A stretch of 64,000 nucleotides of DNA from JBGLNJ01 sp034434835 (GCA_034434835.1 DAOTXX010000177.1:1-64000), one strand, 5' to 3'. Positions 32,413 through 40,611 are shown, counted from the stretch's first letter. Numbers and translations are program-made. The notes: a model not told the origin generated them from the letters alone.

Positions 32413-32466
32413 AGCCCCACGCGCGCCGGGCGTGGGGCCGCAAACGCCTCCCCTTTTCGGAGAGGC
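32413..32466 (-). terminator. double hairpin after fmdB
   Basis: Two strong hairpins: GCCCCACGC/GCGTGGGGC (32413-32438) and GCCTCCCC/GGAGAGGC around TTTTC (32446-32466). They lie past the fmdB stop on the minus strand. The T-run is poor, so termination is likely but not certain. Confidence 0.45.
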
Positions 32467-32486
32467 ACCGGAGCAGTCAGATTGTC

Positions 32487-32705
32487 TCAAGCAGATTTGG
32501 ATTCCGCCTTATCTTCAGAGGCCGGCTTTCTTCGACTGTCGGTGATGTACCAACCACTGCCTTTGAACACAATCCCCGCCGGTTGAAGCACCCGGCGAAT
32601 CGAACCGTGACATTCCGGGCAGCGCGTCAGCGGCCTGGCCGAAAAGCTCTGCCGCCGGTCGAATCGCACCCCGCACGTATCACATTGATAAGTGTACATC
32701 GGCAT
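32487..32705 (-). CDS. FmdB family zinc-ribbon protein
   Basis: A 72-residue protein with two knuckles, YQCDTCG and RCPECHG, then the family tail PAGIVFKGSGWYITDSR. FmdB-like proteins are small putative regulators often near stress genes. GGAGGTGA lies 8 nt before the ATG at 32705. It lies 67 nt after an Hsp20 gene in the same direction. Confidence 0.88.
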   Translation of the reverse strand: MPMYTYQCDTCGVRFDRRQSFSARPLTRCPECHGSIRRVLQPAGIVFKGSGWYITDSRRKPASEDKAESKSA

Positions 32706-32772
32706 AGAGCTTCACCTCCCCATTCAGCCTCCCGCAGCGATGCTCTCAACCTGCAGGGGACTAACCGCAGCG

Positions 32773-33210
32773 TTACCTTTTGGCCTCGACCTTGATCACC
32801 TTGGGACGGGCTACCTCGGCCTTGGGCAGTGTAATGGTCAGCACGCCATTTTCAAAGGTCGCTTCGACCTTTTCATTCTCGACCGGCACATTGATGGATA
32901 GTGTGCGGCTGAATTTGCCGTAGGGTCGCTCCTGAAAGATGTAATCCACGTTCTCCATCGGCGACTTGAATTCGCCGCGCAAGGTCAGTGTGTCGCCTTC
33001 GAGCGTGACCTCGACCTCGTCCAGTTTGAGACCAGGGACGTTGGCGGTGATCACGATCTCACTGGGCGTCGTGTACACGTCCAGCGGCAGGCGAATTTCG
33101 CGCTCGGCGCGGCCAAAGGGCCGCATCCAGGCCTCTTCGAACAGGCGATCCATCGCGTCGCCGAGGCGCACCAGATCGCGCGCGGGACTCCATCGAATGA
33201 TCGCTGGCAT
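32773..33210 (-). CDS. Hsp20/alpha-crystallin small heat-shock protein 1
   Basis: A 145-residue sHSP. The alpha-crystallin domain runs from about residue 40 to 130: LPLDVYTTPSEIVITANVPG, the loop ERPYGKFSRTLSINVP and the closing GVLTITLPK. It binds unfolding proteins and prevents aggregation. GAGAGGAG precedes the ATG. A 16-bp perfect hairpin lies about 25 nt upstream. It follows a second sHSP gene. Confidence 0.95.
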   Translation of the reverse strand: MPAIIRWSPARDLVRLGDAMDRLFEEAWMRPFGRAEREIRLPLDVYTTPSEIVITANVPGLKLDEVEVTLEGDTLTLRGEFKSPMENVDYIFQERPYGKFSRTLSINVPVENEKVEATFENGVLTITLPKAEVARPKVIKVEAKR

Positions 33211-33232
33211 GATGTGACTCCTCTCGTGTGCG

Positions 33233-33269
33233 TCAACCTTGCGAAGGCGGGAAGCCTTCGCAAGGTTGA
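33233..33269 (-). other. 16-bp perfect hairpin between the two hsp20 genes
   Basis: TCAACCTTGCGAAGGC (33233-33248), loop GGGAA, and its exact complement to 33269. It lies in the leader of sHSP 1 and directly after the stop of sHSP 2. No T-run follows, so it is more likely an mRNA-stability or processing element, or a dispersed palindrome. Confidence 0.6.
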
Positions 33270-33273
33270 TGAG

Positions 33274-33723
33274 TTACTTGGCCTTGACGGTGATGGTCTT
33301 GGGCTTGACCGCTTCGGCCTTGGGCAGGCGCAGCGTCAACACCCCATGCTCAAATTCGGCTTTGGCTTTGTCGGCGTTCACCTGGGTGGGCAAGCTGAAC
33401 TCGCGGCAGAACTGACCATAGCGGCGCTCCTTGCGTAAATAGCTGCCCTCTTCAATCTTTTCCTCTTCCTTACACTCGCCTTTGATGGTGAGGAGATCGC
33501 CGGTGACCGAGATGTCAATATCCTCCGGCTTGACACCGGGGATAGCTGCCTTGATGACGACCTCGTCCTTCGTCTGATACATGTCCACGGCTGGCCCTTC
33601 CATGCCAATGAAGGGGAAAGCCGTGCTGGGCCGGACAAAACTCTCAGAGAACAAGCGATCCATCGCTTCACGCAAGGTGAGCATGTCACGGAATGGATCC
33701 CAACGAGTCAACGCATCAGCCAT
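33274..33723 (-). CDS. Hsp20/alpha-crystallin small heat-shock protein 2
   Basis: A 149-residue sHSP paralogue: N-terminal RWDPFRDMLTLREAMDRLF, alpha-crystallin core AVDMYQTKDEVVIKAAIPG, KERRYGQFCREFSLP, and GVLTLRLPKAE. AGGAGGTG lies 4 nt before the ATG. A GC hairpin (33744-33758) sits about 20 nt upstream. The two sHSPs differ in the N-terminal arm and may form mixed oligomers. Confidence 0.95.
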   Translation of the reverse strand: MADALTRWDPFRDMLTLREAMDRLFSESFVRPSTAFPFIGMEGPAVDMYQTKDEVVIKAAIPGVKPEDIDISVTGDLLTIKGECKEEEKIEEGSYLRKERRYGQFCREFSLPTQVNADKAKAEFEHGVLTLRLPKAEAVKPKTITVKAK

Positions 33724-33743
33724 TGAGCACCTCCTGTTACTAC

Positions 33744-33758
33744 GGCGGCTCTGCCGCC
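33744..33758 (-). promoter_or_regulatory. GC hairpin in the leader of sHSP 2
   Basis: GGCGGC, 3-nt loop, GCCGCC; 20 nt before the start codon and just upstream of the ribosome site. A like hairpin stands 22 nt before dnaK. Confidence 0.4.
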
Positions 33759-33775
33759 TGATGATCTAATTTTAC

Positions 33776-33866
33776 GCAATACCGCAAAAGTCACTCTTCA
33801 GAAACCCGTTTTCTCGGAGAAAAAGGGGTTCTTCCCTGCACCCCATAGCGAGTTTTGCGGTATTGC
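33776..33866. mobile_element. small palindromic element with 14-bp terminal inverted repeats
   Basis: Ends GCAATACCGCAAAA (33776-33789) and TTTTGCGGTATTGC (33853-33866) are exact inverted repeats. The core holds CAGAAACCCGTTTTCTCGGAGAAAA, in two overlapping halves shared with MITE-B, but the right arm has diverged. It may be a composite or an older relative. Confidence 0.6.
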
Positions 33867-33947
33867 AATTTTACGCTGTTGACTATAGTCTGGTTGTGTT
33901 AGAACGACGCAAACTCTATCTTAGAGATTTGTTAGAATTAGTCGGAT

Positions 33948-33981
33948 CAAAAAACAGCACAGGTTCCATTGGCCTGTGCTG
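33948..33981 (-). terminator. rho-independent terminator of the YugP-type protease gene
   Basis: CAGCACAGG/CCTGTGCTG, 9-bp perfect stem, followed on the minus strand by GTTTTTTGA. It ends 12 nt past the stop codon. Confidence 0.85.
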
Positions 33982-33992
33982 CTTTTACCCCG

Positions 33993-34706
33993 CTAGTCCC
34001 TGCGCCGAAAGCCGCCCAACAGGAAAATGTAATAGAGCAATGTCGAAAGGGCCTGAGCTGCCGCTGCCACATAAGTCAGCGCCGCCGCATCCAGCACCGA
34101 ATGCACGCCGTTCATCTCGTCAGGATAGATTAGCCCGGCATCCGTGAGCATGGCCTTGGCGCGCGCGCTCGCGTTGAACTCAACAGGCAGCGTGGCAAAG
34201 GCAAAGACCAGCGCGCCCGCAAAGAACAACACTCCCAGCCAGGCAATTTGCATCCCAAAGGCTGAGCGATAGTACAACGACATGAACCACCCAATCGCGA
34301 ACAGAATCGGTCCCAGCCACGAACCAAGCTGAACAGCGGGCACAATGGCGCTGCGCAGTTTGAGTGGGACGTACGCTTCGGCATCTTGGGTGGCATGGCC
34401 GATCTCGTGCGCCACCACCGCCAACGCCGCGACCGAGTTCGAGTTCGCCACGGCCGGCGAAAGCCGCATGGTTCGCGTCCGCGGATCATAGTGGTCGCTG
34501 AGCGTCCCCGGCGTGCCCTCGATGCTGACGTGTCCCAGGTTGTTGTAATTGAGCAATGTCCGAGCCGCCTGCAGGCCTGTCACTCCACGCGCGTTGCGGA
34601 TGCCCAGCCATTTGTTGTACGCGCTCTGCACTCGCCATTGCGCCCAAAAGGCCAGAATGAGCGCGGGCAAGGCAAAGATGAAATACATCGGATCAAAAAA
34701 GAACAT
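33993..34706 (-). CDS. YugP-type zinc metallopeptidase, membrane-bound
   Basis: A 237-residue membrane protein of the peptidase M82-like/YugP family. One N-terminal helix (YFIFALPALILAFW), the zinc motif HEIGHATQ near residue 100, then three further membrane helices and the family block PVEFNASARAKAML with its likely third ligand. It faces the membrane interface and may act in membrane protein quality control (family knowledge is thin). It stands alone with its own terminator. Confidence 0.88.
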   Translation of the reverse strand: MFFFDPMYFIFALPALILAFWAQWRVQSAYNKWLGIRNARGVTGLQAARTLLNYNNLGHVSIEGTPGTLSDHYDPRTRTMRLSPAVANSNSVAALAVVAHEIGHATQDAEAYVPLKLRSAIVPAVQLGSWLGPILFAIGWFMSLYYRSAFGMQIAWLGVLFFAGALVFAFATLPVEFNASARAKAMLTDAGLIYPDEMNGVHSVLDAAALTYVAAAAQALSTLLYYIFLLGGFRRRD

Positions 34707-34759
34707 ATCACACCTCCCAGCCTCCTGCTGGTAGGTTACCAGATTTAAAGAATGCTGTC

Positions 34760-34866
34760 AATGCCCCCACCCTATCCCCTCTCAGGGGTAGGTTTCCTCT
34801 CCTTCCCCCTGGCCCCCATCCTCTCCCAACTTTGGGAGAGGAAGGGGGTTGGGGGTAGGTGAGGGC
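34760..34866. repeat. pyrimidine/purine-rich palindromic repeat
   Basis: Contains CCCTATCCCCTCTCAGGGG and ATCCTCTCCCAACTTTGGGAGAGGA, then GGGTTGGGGGTAGG, which pairs with the left part. A related palindrome is inserted inside hemW (45778-45868). It lies between dnaK and the YugP gene. Confidence 0.75.
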
Positions 34867-34877
34867 CAGGGAAGGGC

Positions 34878-36773
34878 TTACATCGTCTGGTACTCGCCCT
34901 CGACCACGTCTTCGCCGCGTGGCTCGCCGTGTCCGTTGCCGCCTGCCCGACCAGGGCCGCTCGGCCCGGCCTGTCCGTACATGGCTTGACCCAGCACCAT
35001 CATCGCTTGTTGAAGCTCCGAGATCTGAGCACGGATGCGATTGGCATCCTCGCCCTTCATCGTCTCCTTCAAGGCGTTGATCTGCGACTCGACCTTGCTC
35101 CGATCTGGAGCAGACACCCGGTCGCCCAGATCGCGCAGCGATTTTTCAGCCTGATAGATGATCTGATCGGCCTCGTTGCGGGCTTGGACCACTTCCCGGC
35201 GGCGGTTGTCTTCTGCCGAATGGCGCTGAGCTTCTTGCACCATCCGCTCGATGTCGGCCTTGCCCAGGTTCGTGCTGGCGGTGATGGTGATCTTTTGCTC
35301 GCGGCCTGTGGCCTTGTCCTGCGCCGAGACGTTCAGGATGCCGTTGGCGTCAATGTCGAACGTCACCTCGATCTGCGGGATGCCGCGCGGAGCAGGCGGG
35401 ATGCCTTCCAGTCGAAACGTGCCGAGCGTCATGTTGTCGGCTGCCATCGGGCGTTCGCCTTGCAGCACGTGGACATCCACCGCCGTCTGCCCGTCCGCCG
35501 CCGTGCTAAAGATCTCGCTCTTTTTGATCGGGATGGTCGTGTTGCGCGGGATGAGCACGGTCATCACACCGCCCAACGTCTCAACGCCCAGCGAGAGCGG
35601 CGTCACATCCAGCAGCAGCACGTCCTTGATCTCGCCGCCCAAGACGCCTGCCTGGACCGCTGCGCCCACCGCGACAACCTCATCCGGGTTGACGGACTTG
35701 TTTGGCTCTTTGCCGCCGGTCAAGTCGCGCACCAGGTTCTGGATCATCGGCATGCGGGTCGCGCCGCCGACGAGCACCACCTCGTCCAGGTCACGCGGCG
35801 TGAGCTTGGCGTCGCGCAGCGCGTTCTCGAACGGGATGCGGCAGCGTTCCACCAGATGCTGCGTGAGCTGCTCGAACTTGGCGCGCGTGATCTTGACCTG
35901 CAAGTGCTTGGGGCCGGAAGCGTCGGCGGTGATGAACGGCAAGTTGACTTCGGTCTCCATCATCGTCGAAAGCTCGATCTTGGCTTTCTCGGCCGCTTCC
36001 TTGAGCCGCTGGAGCGCCTGACGATCGCTGCGCAGGTCAATCCCCTGATCGCGCTTGAACTCGTCCGCGATATAGTTCACCAGGACAGCGTCCCAGTCAT
36101 CACCGCCCAGGTGCGTGTCGCCGTTAGTCGCCTTGACCTCGACGACGCCATCGCCCACTTCGAGCACTGAAACGTCGAATGTCCCGCCGCCCAGGTCAAA
36201 GACCAGGATCGTCTCGTCCTTCTTTTTGTCCAGACCATAAGCGAGCGCGGAAGCCGTCGGCTCGTTGATGATGCGCAGGACCTCCAGCCCCGCGATCTTG
36301 CCAGCATCCTTAGTGGCCTGACGCTGGCTGTCGTTAAAGTACGCCGGGACCGTGATCACGGCCTGCGTCACCGGTTCGCCCAGGTACGCCTCGGCGTCCT
36401 TCTTGAGCTTTTGCAGGATCATCGCCGAGATTTCCTGCGGCGTATAGGTCTGACCAGTCTGCGGGACTCGCACACGCGCATCACCCGCCGGGCCTTCGAC
36501 CACTTTATACGGCACGCGCTGGCGTTCTTCAGCCACTTCGCCATAGCGGCGGCCCATGAACCGCTTGATGCTAAAGATCGTGTTTTCCGGGTTGACCACG
36601 GCCTGCCGCTTGGCCGTCTGCCCGACGAGCCTTTCACCGTTCTTGGTGAACGCCACCACCGACGGCAGCAAGCGGCTGCCTTCCGCTGTCGTGATGACGA
36701 CCGGTTCGCCTCCCTCCAAGACTGCGACCACGCTGTTGGTTGTCCCCAGGTCAATACCTACAATTTTACCCAT
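34878..36773 (-). CDS. dnaK: chaperone DnaK (Hsp70)
   Basis: A 631-residue Hsp70. ATPase domain: IGIDLGTTNSVVAV, the IFDLGGGTFDVS-type phosphate loop (VFDLGGGTFDVS), and VGGATRMP. The linker is KDVLLLDVTPLSLG. The substrate-binding domain and helical lid follow, and the tail EDVVEGEYQTM resembles the bacterial EEVD-like end. GrpE and DnaJ genes are not adjacent, unlike the common grpE-dnaK-dnaJ order; a J-domain/VWA fusion is encoded 4 kb upstream. AGAGGTG precedes the ATG. Confidence 0.98.
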   Translation of the reverse strand: MGKIVGIDLGTTNSVVAVLEGGEPVVITTAEGSRLLPSVVAFTKNGERLVGQTAKRQAVVNPENTIFSIKRFMGRRYGEVAEERQRVPYKVVEGPAGDARVRVPQTGQTYTPQEISAMILQKLKKDAEAYLGEPVTQAVITVPAYFNDSQRQATKDAGKIAGLEVLRIINEPTASALAYGLDKKKDETILVFDLGGGTFDVSVLEVGDGVVEVKATNGDTHLGGDDWDAVLVNYIADEFKRDQGIDLRSDRQALQRLKEAAEKAKIELSTMMETEVNLPFITADASGPKHLQVKITRAKFEQLTQHLVERCRIPFENALRDAKLTPRDLDEVVLVGGATRMPMIQNLVRDLTGGKEPNKSVNPDEVVAVGAAVQAGVLGGEIKDVLLLDVTPLSLGVETLGGVMTVLIPRNTTIPIKKSEIFSTAADGQTAVDVHVLQGERPMAADNMTLGTFRLEGIPPAPRGIPQIEVTFDIDANGILNVSAQDKATGREQKITITASTNLGKADIERMVQEAQRHSAEDNRRREVVQARNEADQIIYQAEKSLRDLGDRVSAPDRSKVESQINALKETMKGEDANRIRAQISELQQAMMVLGQAMYGQAGPSGPGRAGGNGHGEPRGEDVVEGEYQTM

Positions 36774-36795
36774 GTTACACCTCTTTTAGCGAAAC

Positions 36796-36813
36796 GGCGG
36801 CGTGGGAGCCGCC
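36796..36813 (-). promoter_or_regulatory. GC hairpin in the dnaK leader
   Basis: GGCGGC, 6-nt loop, GCCGCC; its near edge is 22 nt before the dnaK ATG. No CIRCE-like inverted repeat was seen in the same leader. Confidence 0.4.
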
Positions 36814-36895
36814 TCCGCTCAAGTTGTTGGATCTACCGAGTCTGACAAGGTGAACGAGTCCACTGCGTTGCCCTGTCACCACTCTCCACGTCCGT

Positions 36896-36935
36896 AAAAA
36901 CAAACAGGCGTATTCTCCATTCGGAAATACGCCTG
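36896..36935 (-). terminator. rho-independent terminator after the GTPase gene
   Basis: CAGGCGTATT/AATACGCCTG, 10-bp perfect stem with an 11-nt loop; on the minus strand TTTGTTTTT follows. It separates the regulator-GTPase unit from dnaK, so dnaK needs its own promoter between here and 36774. A TATAAT (36942-36937) just before the stem is probably fortuitous. Confidence 0.85.
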
Positions 36936-36993
36936 CATTATAGGTAAACCGTGTTAGACGGATATTAGAGTTAGGTTGGAAGAGCGTTAACGC

Positions 36994-37518
36994 TCAACTT
37001 CCCCACACGATCATCTGCGTCAATTGCACCAGCACGCTCCTGACGCTATCGGGGTCAATGCTCACGCAGCCCAGCACCGGCACGTTGACGTTCAGCCCCA
37101 GCGATTTGCGCACCTGGGCCGGCCGCAGCGCGCCGCGGAGGTCTTGCTTATTCGCGGCGACGACAAAAGGAACCTTGTGTTTTTCGCCAAAGAACGCGAT
37201 CAGCCGCTTGGCCTGGGCAAACGACTTTTTGTCGGTGCTATCCACCAGGATCACAAAGCCGTGCATCTCTTTGGCCAGGATGTCCCACATGAACTCGAAG
37301 CGCGGCTGTCCCGGCGTACCAAACAGATGCAGCACACTGCGGCCCAACGTCAATCGGCCAAAGTCCATCGCCACAGTTGTCTCGGCCTTGATTTGCTTTT
37401 CTCGCGTGGTGAGCTTGCGCTCGGTGGTGACAATGTCAATCTCGCTGACGGCTCGGATGAACTCGGTCTTGCCCGCGCCGAACGGGCCTGTGACGACGAC
37501 CTTGAGCGTGCGTTTCAT
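36994..37518 (-). CDS. Ras-like small GTPase (CvnD/MglA-related)
   Basis: A 174-residue GTP-binding protein. Walker A is GPFGAGKTEF, switch region DFGRLTLG, the G3-like LFGTPGQPRF, G4 is NKQD and the G5 region is GCVSID. In G3 the usual DTAGQ is FGTPGQ, as in bacterial CvnD-type GTPases. It likely acts as a molecular switch. The ATG overlaps the stop of the response regulator gene, so the two are co-translated. Confidence 0.88.
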   Translation of the reverse strand: MKRTLKVVVTGPFGAGKTEFIRAVSEIDIVTTERKLTTREKQIKAETTVAMDFGRLTLGRSVLHLFGTPGQPRFEFMWDILAKEMHGFVILVDSTDKKSFAQAKRLIAFFGEKHKVPFVVAANKQDLRGALRPAQVRKSLGLNVNVPVLGCVSIDPDSVRSVLVQLTQMIVWGS

Positions 37519-38240
37519 GCGGCCTCCTTATCCAGATGCTTCCAATCCACAAACCGATACCCTGCGCCGCGTTCAGTCAGGATGTAGCGTGGATGAGCCG
37601 GGTCGGGTTCGATCTTTTGGCGCAGATAGGTGATATAGAGTCGAAGATACTGCGACTCTTCGCGATACTCATAGCCCCAAACCTTGGCCAAGAGCTGCTC
37701 GTGGGTCAGTACCCAACCAGGGTTGTTGACAAGATGGTACAGCAAGCGATACTCGGTGGGGCGCAGTTTGACTTCTTTACCGCCCGCGATGACGAGGCGG
37801 CGGTTGAAATCAATCTGCAAATAATCATCAATCTTGAGGATGGCTTTCTCGACCGGCGCGGGCGTTTCGGTTCTGCGCAAGACCGCCTTGACGCGCTGAG
37901 CCAGCTCGCGGGGGCTGAACGGCTTGGTCACGTAATCGTCCGCGCCCAATCCCAGCCCCTTGACCTTGTCGTCTTCGTCGGCCTTGACCGTGAGCATGAT
38001 GACCGGGACGCTCGAGATCTCGCGCAACATCCGCAGTGTCTCAAAACCATCCAGCTCCGGCATCATCACGTCGAGGAGAACCAGGTCAGGAAGCTCGTCG
38101 CGAACCTTGTTGAGGGCTTCTAAACCGTTCGAGGCTTGCGTGACGCGATACCCCTCCAGCTCCAGATTCATGCGGATGAACTGGATCATCCGAGGCTCGT
38201 CGTCTACGATGAGGATGAGCTTTCTAGCTTCTTCAGGCAT
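37515..38240 (-). CDS. OmpR-family response regulator
   Basis: A 241-residue two-domain regulator. Receiver domain: LIVDDEPRM, phospho-acceptor Asp in LVLLDVMMPELDG, and YVTKPFSPREL with the conserved Lys. The DNA-binding winged helix covers residues 135-230 (PTEYRLLYHLVNNPG, RLYITYLRQKIEPD). No histidine kinase is adjacent; the hybrid kinase at 53-55 kb is distant. It is upstream of, and coupled to, the small GTPase gene. Confidence 0.95.
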   Translation of the reverse strand: MPEEARKLILIVDDEPRMIQFIRMNLELEGYRVTQASNGLEALNKVRDELPDLVLLDVMMPELDGFETLRMLREISSVPVIMLTVKADEDDKVKGLGLGADDYVTKPFSPRELAQRVKAVLRRTETPAPVEKAILKIDDYLQIDFNRRLVIAGGKEVKLRPTEYRLLYHLVNNPGWVLTHEQLLAKVWGYEYREESQYLRLYITYLRQKIEPDPAHPRYILTERGAGYRFVDWKHLDKEAA

Positions 38241-38340
38241 GTCAGGGATCAGTCATCAGGGATCGGTGATCGGTGATCAGCGAGCCAGGATCGGTCAACT
38301 GGTCAACCGGCAACAGAGGAACTGATTGACTGATCACTGA
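38241..38340. repeat. degenerate 7-nt tandem repeat array
   Basis: Units GGATCAG, GGATCGG, TGATCGG, TGATCAG recur with period seven between the response regulator start and the small gene at 38344. Confidence 0.8.
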
Positions 38341-38343
38341 CCA

Positions 38344-38589
38344 CTATTTCTCGCGGACAAACCCGATGATCTCGCCCTCTTCTTCGCCGCTGAGGACTTC
38401 GAGCAAGTTGATGCGATGCCAGGGAAAGTAGAACGACACCGCCTGGGCATCTGCATAGTAGACATCCTTGCCATCGCGTCGGCGGATGTTGGAACAGAAG
38501 ATGGCCTGATCGCTGGGGTTGGGAAGTTCCTCGACGTCAGCGAGGATGGCATCTTCATTCATGACGTGGATCAACACCGTATAGGGCAT
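38344..38589 (-). CDS. small protein of unknown function in the signalling cluster
   Basis: An 81-residue protein that reads like a compact beta-rich domain: YTVLIHVMNEDAILADVEELPNP, VYYADAQAVSFYFPWHRIN, ending EGEIIGFVREK. I do not recognise the family. An internal ATG at residue 10 is an alternative start. It follows the FHA gene by 21 nt in the same direction and is likely the last gene of the kinase-PP2C-VWA-FHA run. Confidence 0.65.
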   Translation of the reverse strand: MPYTVLIHVMNEDAILADVEELPNPSDQAIFCSNIRRRDGKDVYYADAQAVSFYFPWHRINLLEVLSGEEEGEIIGFVREK

Positions 38590-38610
38590 GAGCCGATCAC
38601 TCCTGATAGG

Positions 38611-39117
38611 CTAATGAATCCCGACAAGCAGTCGGATGCGGCCCACCTGCAGCTCGTCCTTGTCGTGCAGCGGATGCGGCAGGTAGGGGGTGAGGCGCTG
38701 GCCGTTGAGGAACGTGCCGTTGGCGCTGCCCAGGTCTTCGATAAAGAACTGGGTGCGCTGGCGCTGAATCCTCGCATGGCGGCGCGACACGCCGCCTTCC
38801 AACCCGCCGTCCGGAGTGAGGTCTACATCGGGAAAGACGCCACGTGTGGCATCCAGCCGCCCCAAGACGAACTCACTGCTGCCCGACAGCGGAATGGGCC
38901 GGCCAGTGGAGACAACGGTAATGGTCAGGGTGGCCGGGGCCGCTTCGGCTGTGGCCGTGGCGCTCGTCGCCCACGGGTCAGCGCGGCTGGCAGGCAGGTC
39001 TGACTCGGGCAACGGCTCGGTGCGCAGTGGCCCGCCTGTCAAGAGATAAACCCCACATTCGCTGCAAAAGAGTGTGCCAGGCCTATGCTGGCGTCCGCAC
39101 GAAGGACATTCAATCAT
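38611..39117 (-). CDS. zinc-ribbon FHA domain protein
   Basis: A 168-residue protein. Residues 1-25 form a zinc ribbon (CPSCGRQH and CSECG). A Pro/Ala/Glu linker follows, then an FHA domain from about residue 65: EFVLGRLDATRG, GVSRRHARI (phosphothreonine contact), DLGSANGTFLNGQRL. FHA domains bind phosphothreonine, so it should read the output of the kinase encoded upstream. The start overlaps the VWA gene by 8 nt. Confidence 0.9.
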   Translation of the reverse strand: MIECPSCGRQHRPGTLFCSECGVYLLTGGPLRTEPLPESDLPASRADPWATSATATAEAAPATLTITVVSTGRPIPLSGSSEFVLGRLDATRGVFPDVDLTPDGGLEGGVSRRHARIQRQRTQFFIEDLGSANGTFLNGQRLTPYLPHPLHDKDELQVGRIRLLVGIH

Positions 39118-40597
39118 GGCGTCGCTCCTGGGGCGCTAAAGATAGACTGCGAGTTCCATACTTGATGGCCTTACGGCCAGCCGGGGAGAGGTGACCACTC
39201 CGGGCCAAACGGCCGGCTTCCAACAGGGCCGCCCGCGCCAACTGGTGTTCGCCCAAGTCCAGCAGGCGGGTGGCCATGGTCTCAAGCCGGCGAGTCGCTT
39301 CGGCCACATCTCCCTTGTCCAACGACTTCCACGCGTTCTCTTGCATCTGAAAGATCGTGATCTTGGCAAGTGCACTGAGGATCGCGGGCGGCACCATCTG
39401 CATCGAGGTCGGGCTGGGTGGCGCAAACTCTAGCGTCAAATCCTGGCGGACGTTTTCGCCCTTACGATCCATCATGGGGACATCGCCGATCAATTCCAGC
39501 ATCGCCAGCCGGTGTGTTCCGGCCGGGCGCGGTTGGACGACCAATTCCATCAATAGACTGATCGGGTTATCCACCGGCAACGTGCCGAGCGGAATGGCAT
39601 CTTTTTCTGGCGCGAGACGGACCAGATACGGTGTCAGGCGGAAAGCGCTCCTGAGCGAGACGCCCTCGGTCTGGTGCACGATACATTGCAGGTCCGACGC
39701 ATACATCGTATTCAGTCCATGTAAGTGATCGCGAAAGACACGCTGCACATCATCGGCGGTGGCGACGTAGGCCGACGAGCCTCCGCTGCGAGCCGCAATC
39801 GCGTCCAACAGCACGTCATTCCAATCGTCCCCCAATCCCATGCACGAAATACTGATATTGTGTTTCTTGGCTTCGACGGCGAGCGCCAGACACTGTTCTT
39901 CATCGCCATACGTTTGTCCATCGGTCAACAGAATCATATGATTGATCGCAAGCAGGCTGCGGCGTTTTTCCAGCTCGGCCAGTCCGGTATGCATGCCCTG
40001 CAAAATCTCGGTTCCGCCGCTGGCTTGAATCGCCGCGACTTTGGCCTTGGCACGCACCATATCGCCCGCCGGTTGATTCGGCCAGACGACATCGGCGTGA
40101 TCGCTGAACGTGACAATGGCAAACGAGTCATGTGGATCGAGTGACTCGATCATCTGATTCGTGGCGGCTTTGACCTGCTCCAACCGCGCGCCTTGCATCG
40201 AAGTGCTGCGGTCAATGACCAGGCACAGGTTCAACGGCAATCGCTGGGGACGGCGCTGGCTGTCCCGCCCGGCGGAGACGGTGGCGAGCACGTACAGGAT
40301 TTGCTCCTCTGGGATCACCAGCAGTGGGCTGCGGCTAAACTGCAAGCGCAGTTGAAAGACACTTTCCGGCGATTCCCCCGATTCGGCCCGCAGGCGATCA
40401 TAGGCGGCTCGCTTTTCGGGATCGCTCAAGGTCTCGTAAGCAGCCTGCACCTCACGGAACAACATCGCGGTCCCCGGCGCCTCCTGAGCATCCGGGTGAT
40501 ATTGACGGGCCAGTTGGCGATACGCCTTCTTGATGTCGTCTGGCGTTGCGTCGGGCGTAAGCCCCAACAGGGCATAATAATCCTGCGACGTATCCAT
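39110..40597 (-). CDS. J-domain/von Willebrand A fusion protein
   Basis: A 495-residue protein with an unusual fusion. Residues 5-72 are a DnaJ J-domain with intact His34-Pro35-Asp36. Residues 120-300 form a VWA domain with the metal site Asp129-X-Ser131-X-Ser133 (DRSTS) and FSDHADVVWP, LLTDGQTYGDE. The C-terminal part is a beta region plus a helical repeat (ATRRLETMATRLLDLGEHQLA). The J-domain could recruit DnaK to a client bound by the VWA part. I start at ATG 40597; the upstream in-frame extension to 40693 overlaps PP2C and has no domain. It lies between PP2C and FHA genes. Confidence 0.88.
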   Translation of the reverse strand: MDTSQDYYALLGLTPDATPDDIKKAYRQLARQYHPDAQEAPGTAMLFREVQAAYETLSDPEKRAAYDRLRAESGESPESVFQLRLQFSRSPLLVIPEEQILYVLATVSAGRDSQRRPQRLPLNLCLVIDRSTSMQGARLEQVKAATNQMIESLDPHDSFAIVTFSDHADVVWPNQPAGDMVRAKAKVAAIQASGGTEILQGMHTGLAELEKRRSLLAINHMILLTDGQTYGDEEQCLALAVEAKKHNISISCMGLGDDWNDVLLDAIAARSGGSSAYVATADDVQRVFRDHLHGLNTMYASDLQCIVHQTEGVSLRSAFRLTPYLVRLAPEKDAIPLGTLPVDNPISLLMELVVQPRPAGTHRLAMLELIGDVPMMDRKGENVRQDLTLEFAPPSPTSMQMVPPAILSALAKITIFQMQENAWKSLDKGDVAEATRRLETMATRLLDLGEHQLARAALLEAGRLARSGHLSPAGRKAIKYGTRSLSLAPQERRHD

Positions 40598-40611
40598 ACC
40601 TTCTATCCCGC

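Noticed and set aside
33863..34147. Plus-strand open frame of 94 codons next to the YugP gene
   Set aside because: It starts at the edge of a palindromic element, crosses a terminator and runs antisense to the protease gene; no homology pattern seen.
36774..36895. CIRCE operator for HrcA upstream of dnaK
   Set aside because: No TTAGCACTC-N9-GAGTGCTAA-like inverted repeat is present in the leader or near the hsp20 genes.
36936..36942. TATAAT as the dnaK promoter
   Set aside because: It lies immediately before the terminator of the GTPase gene, so transcripts starting there would be terminated, and no matching -35 is seen.
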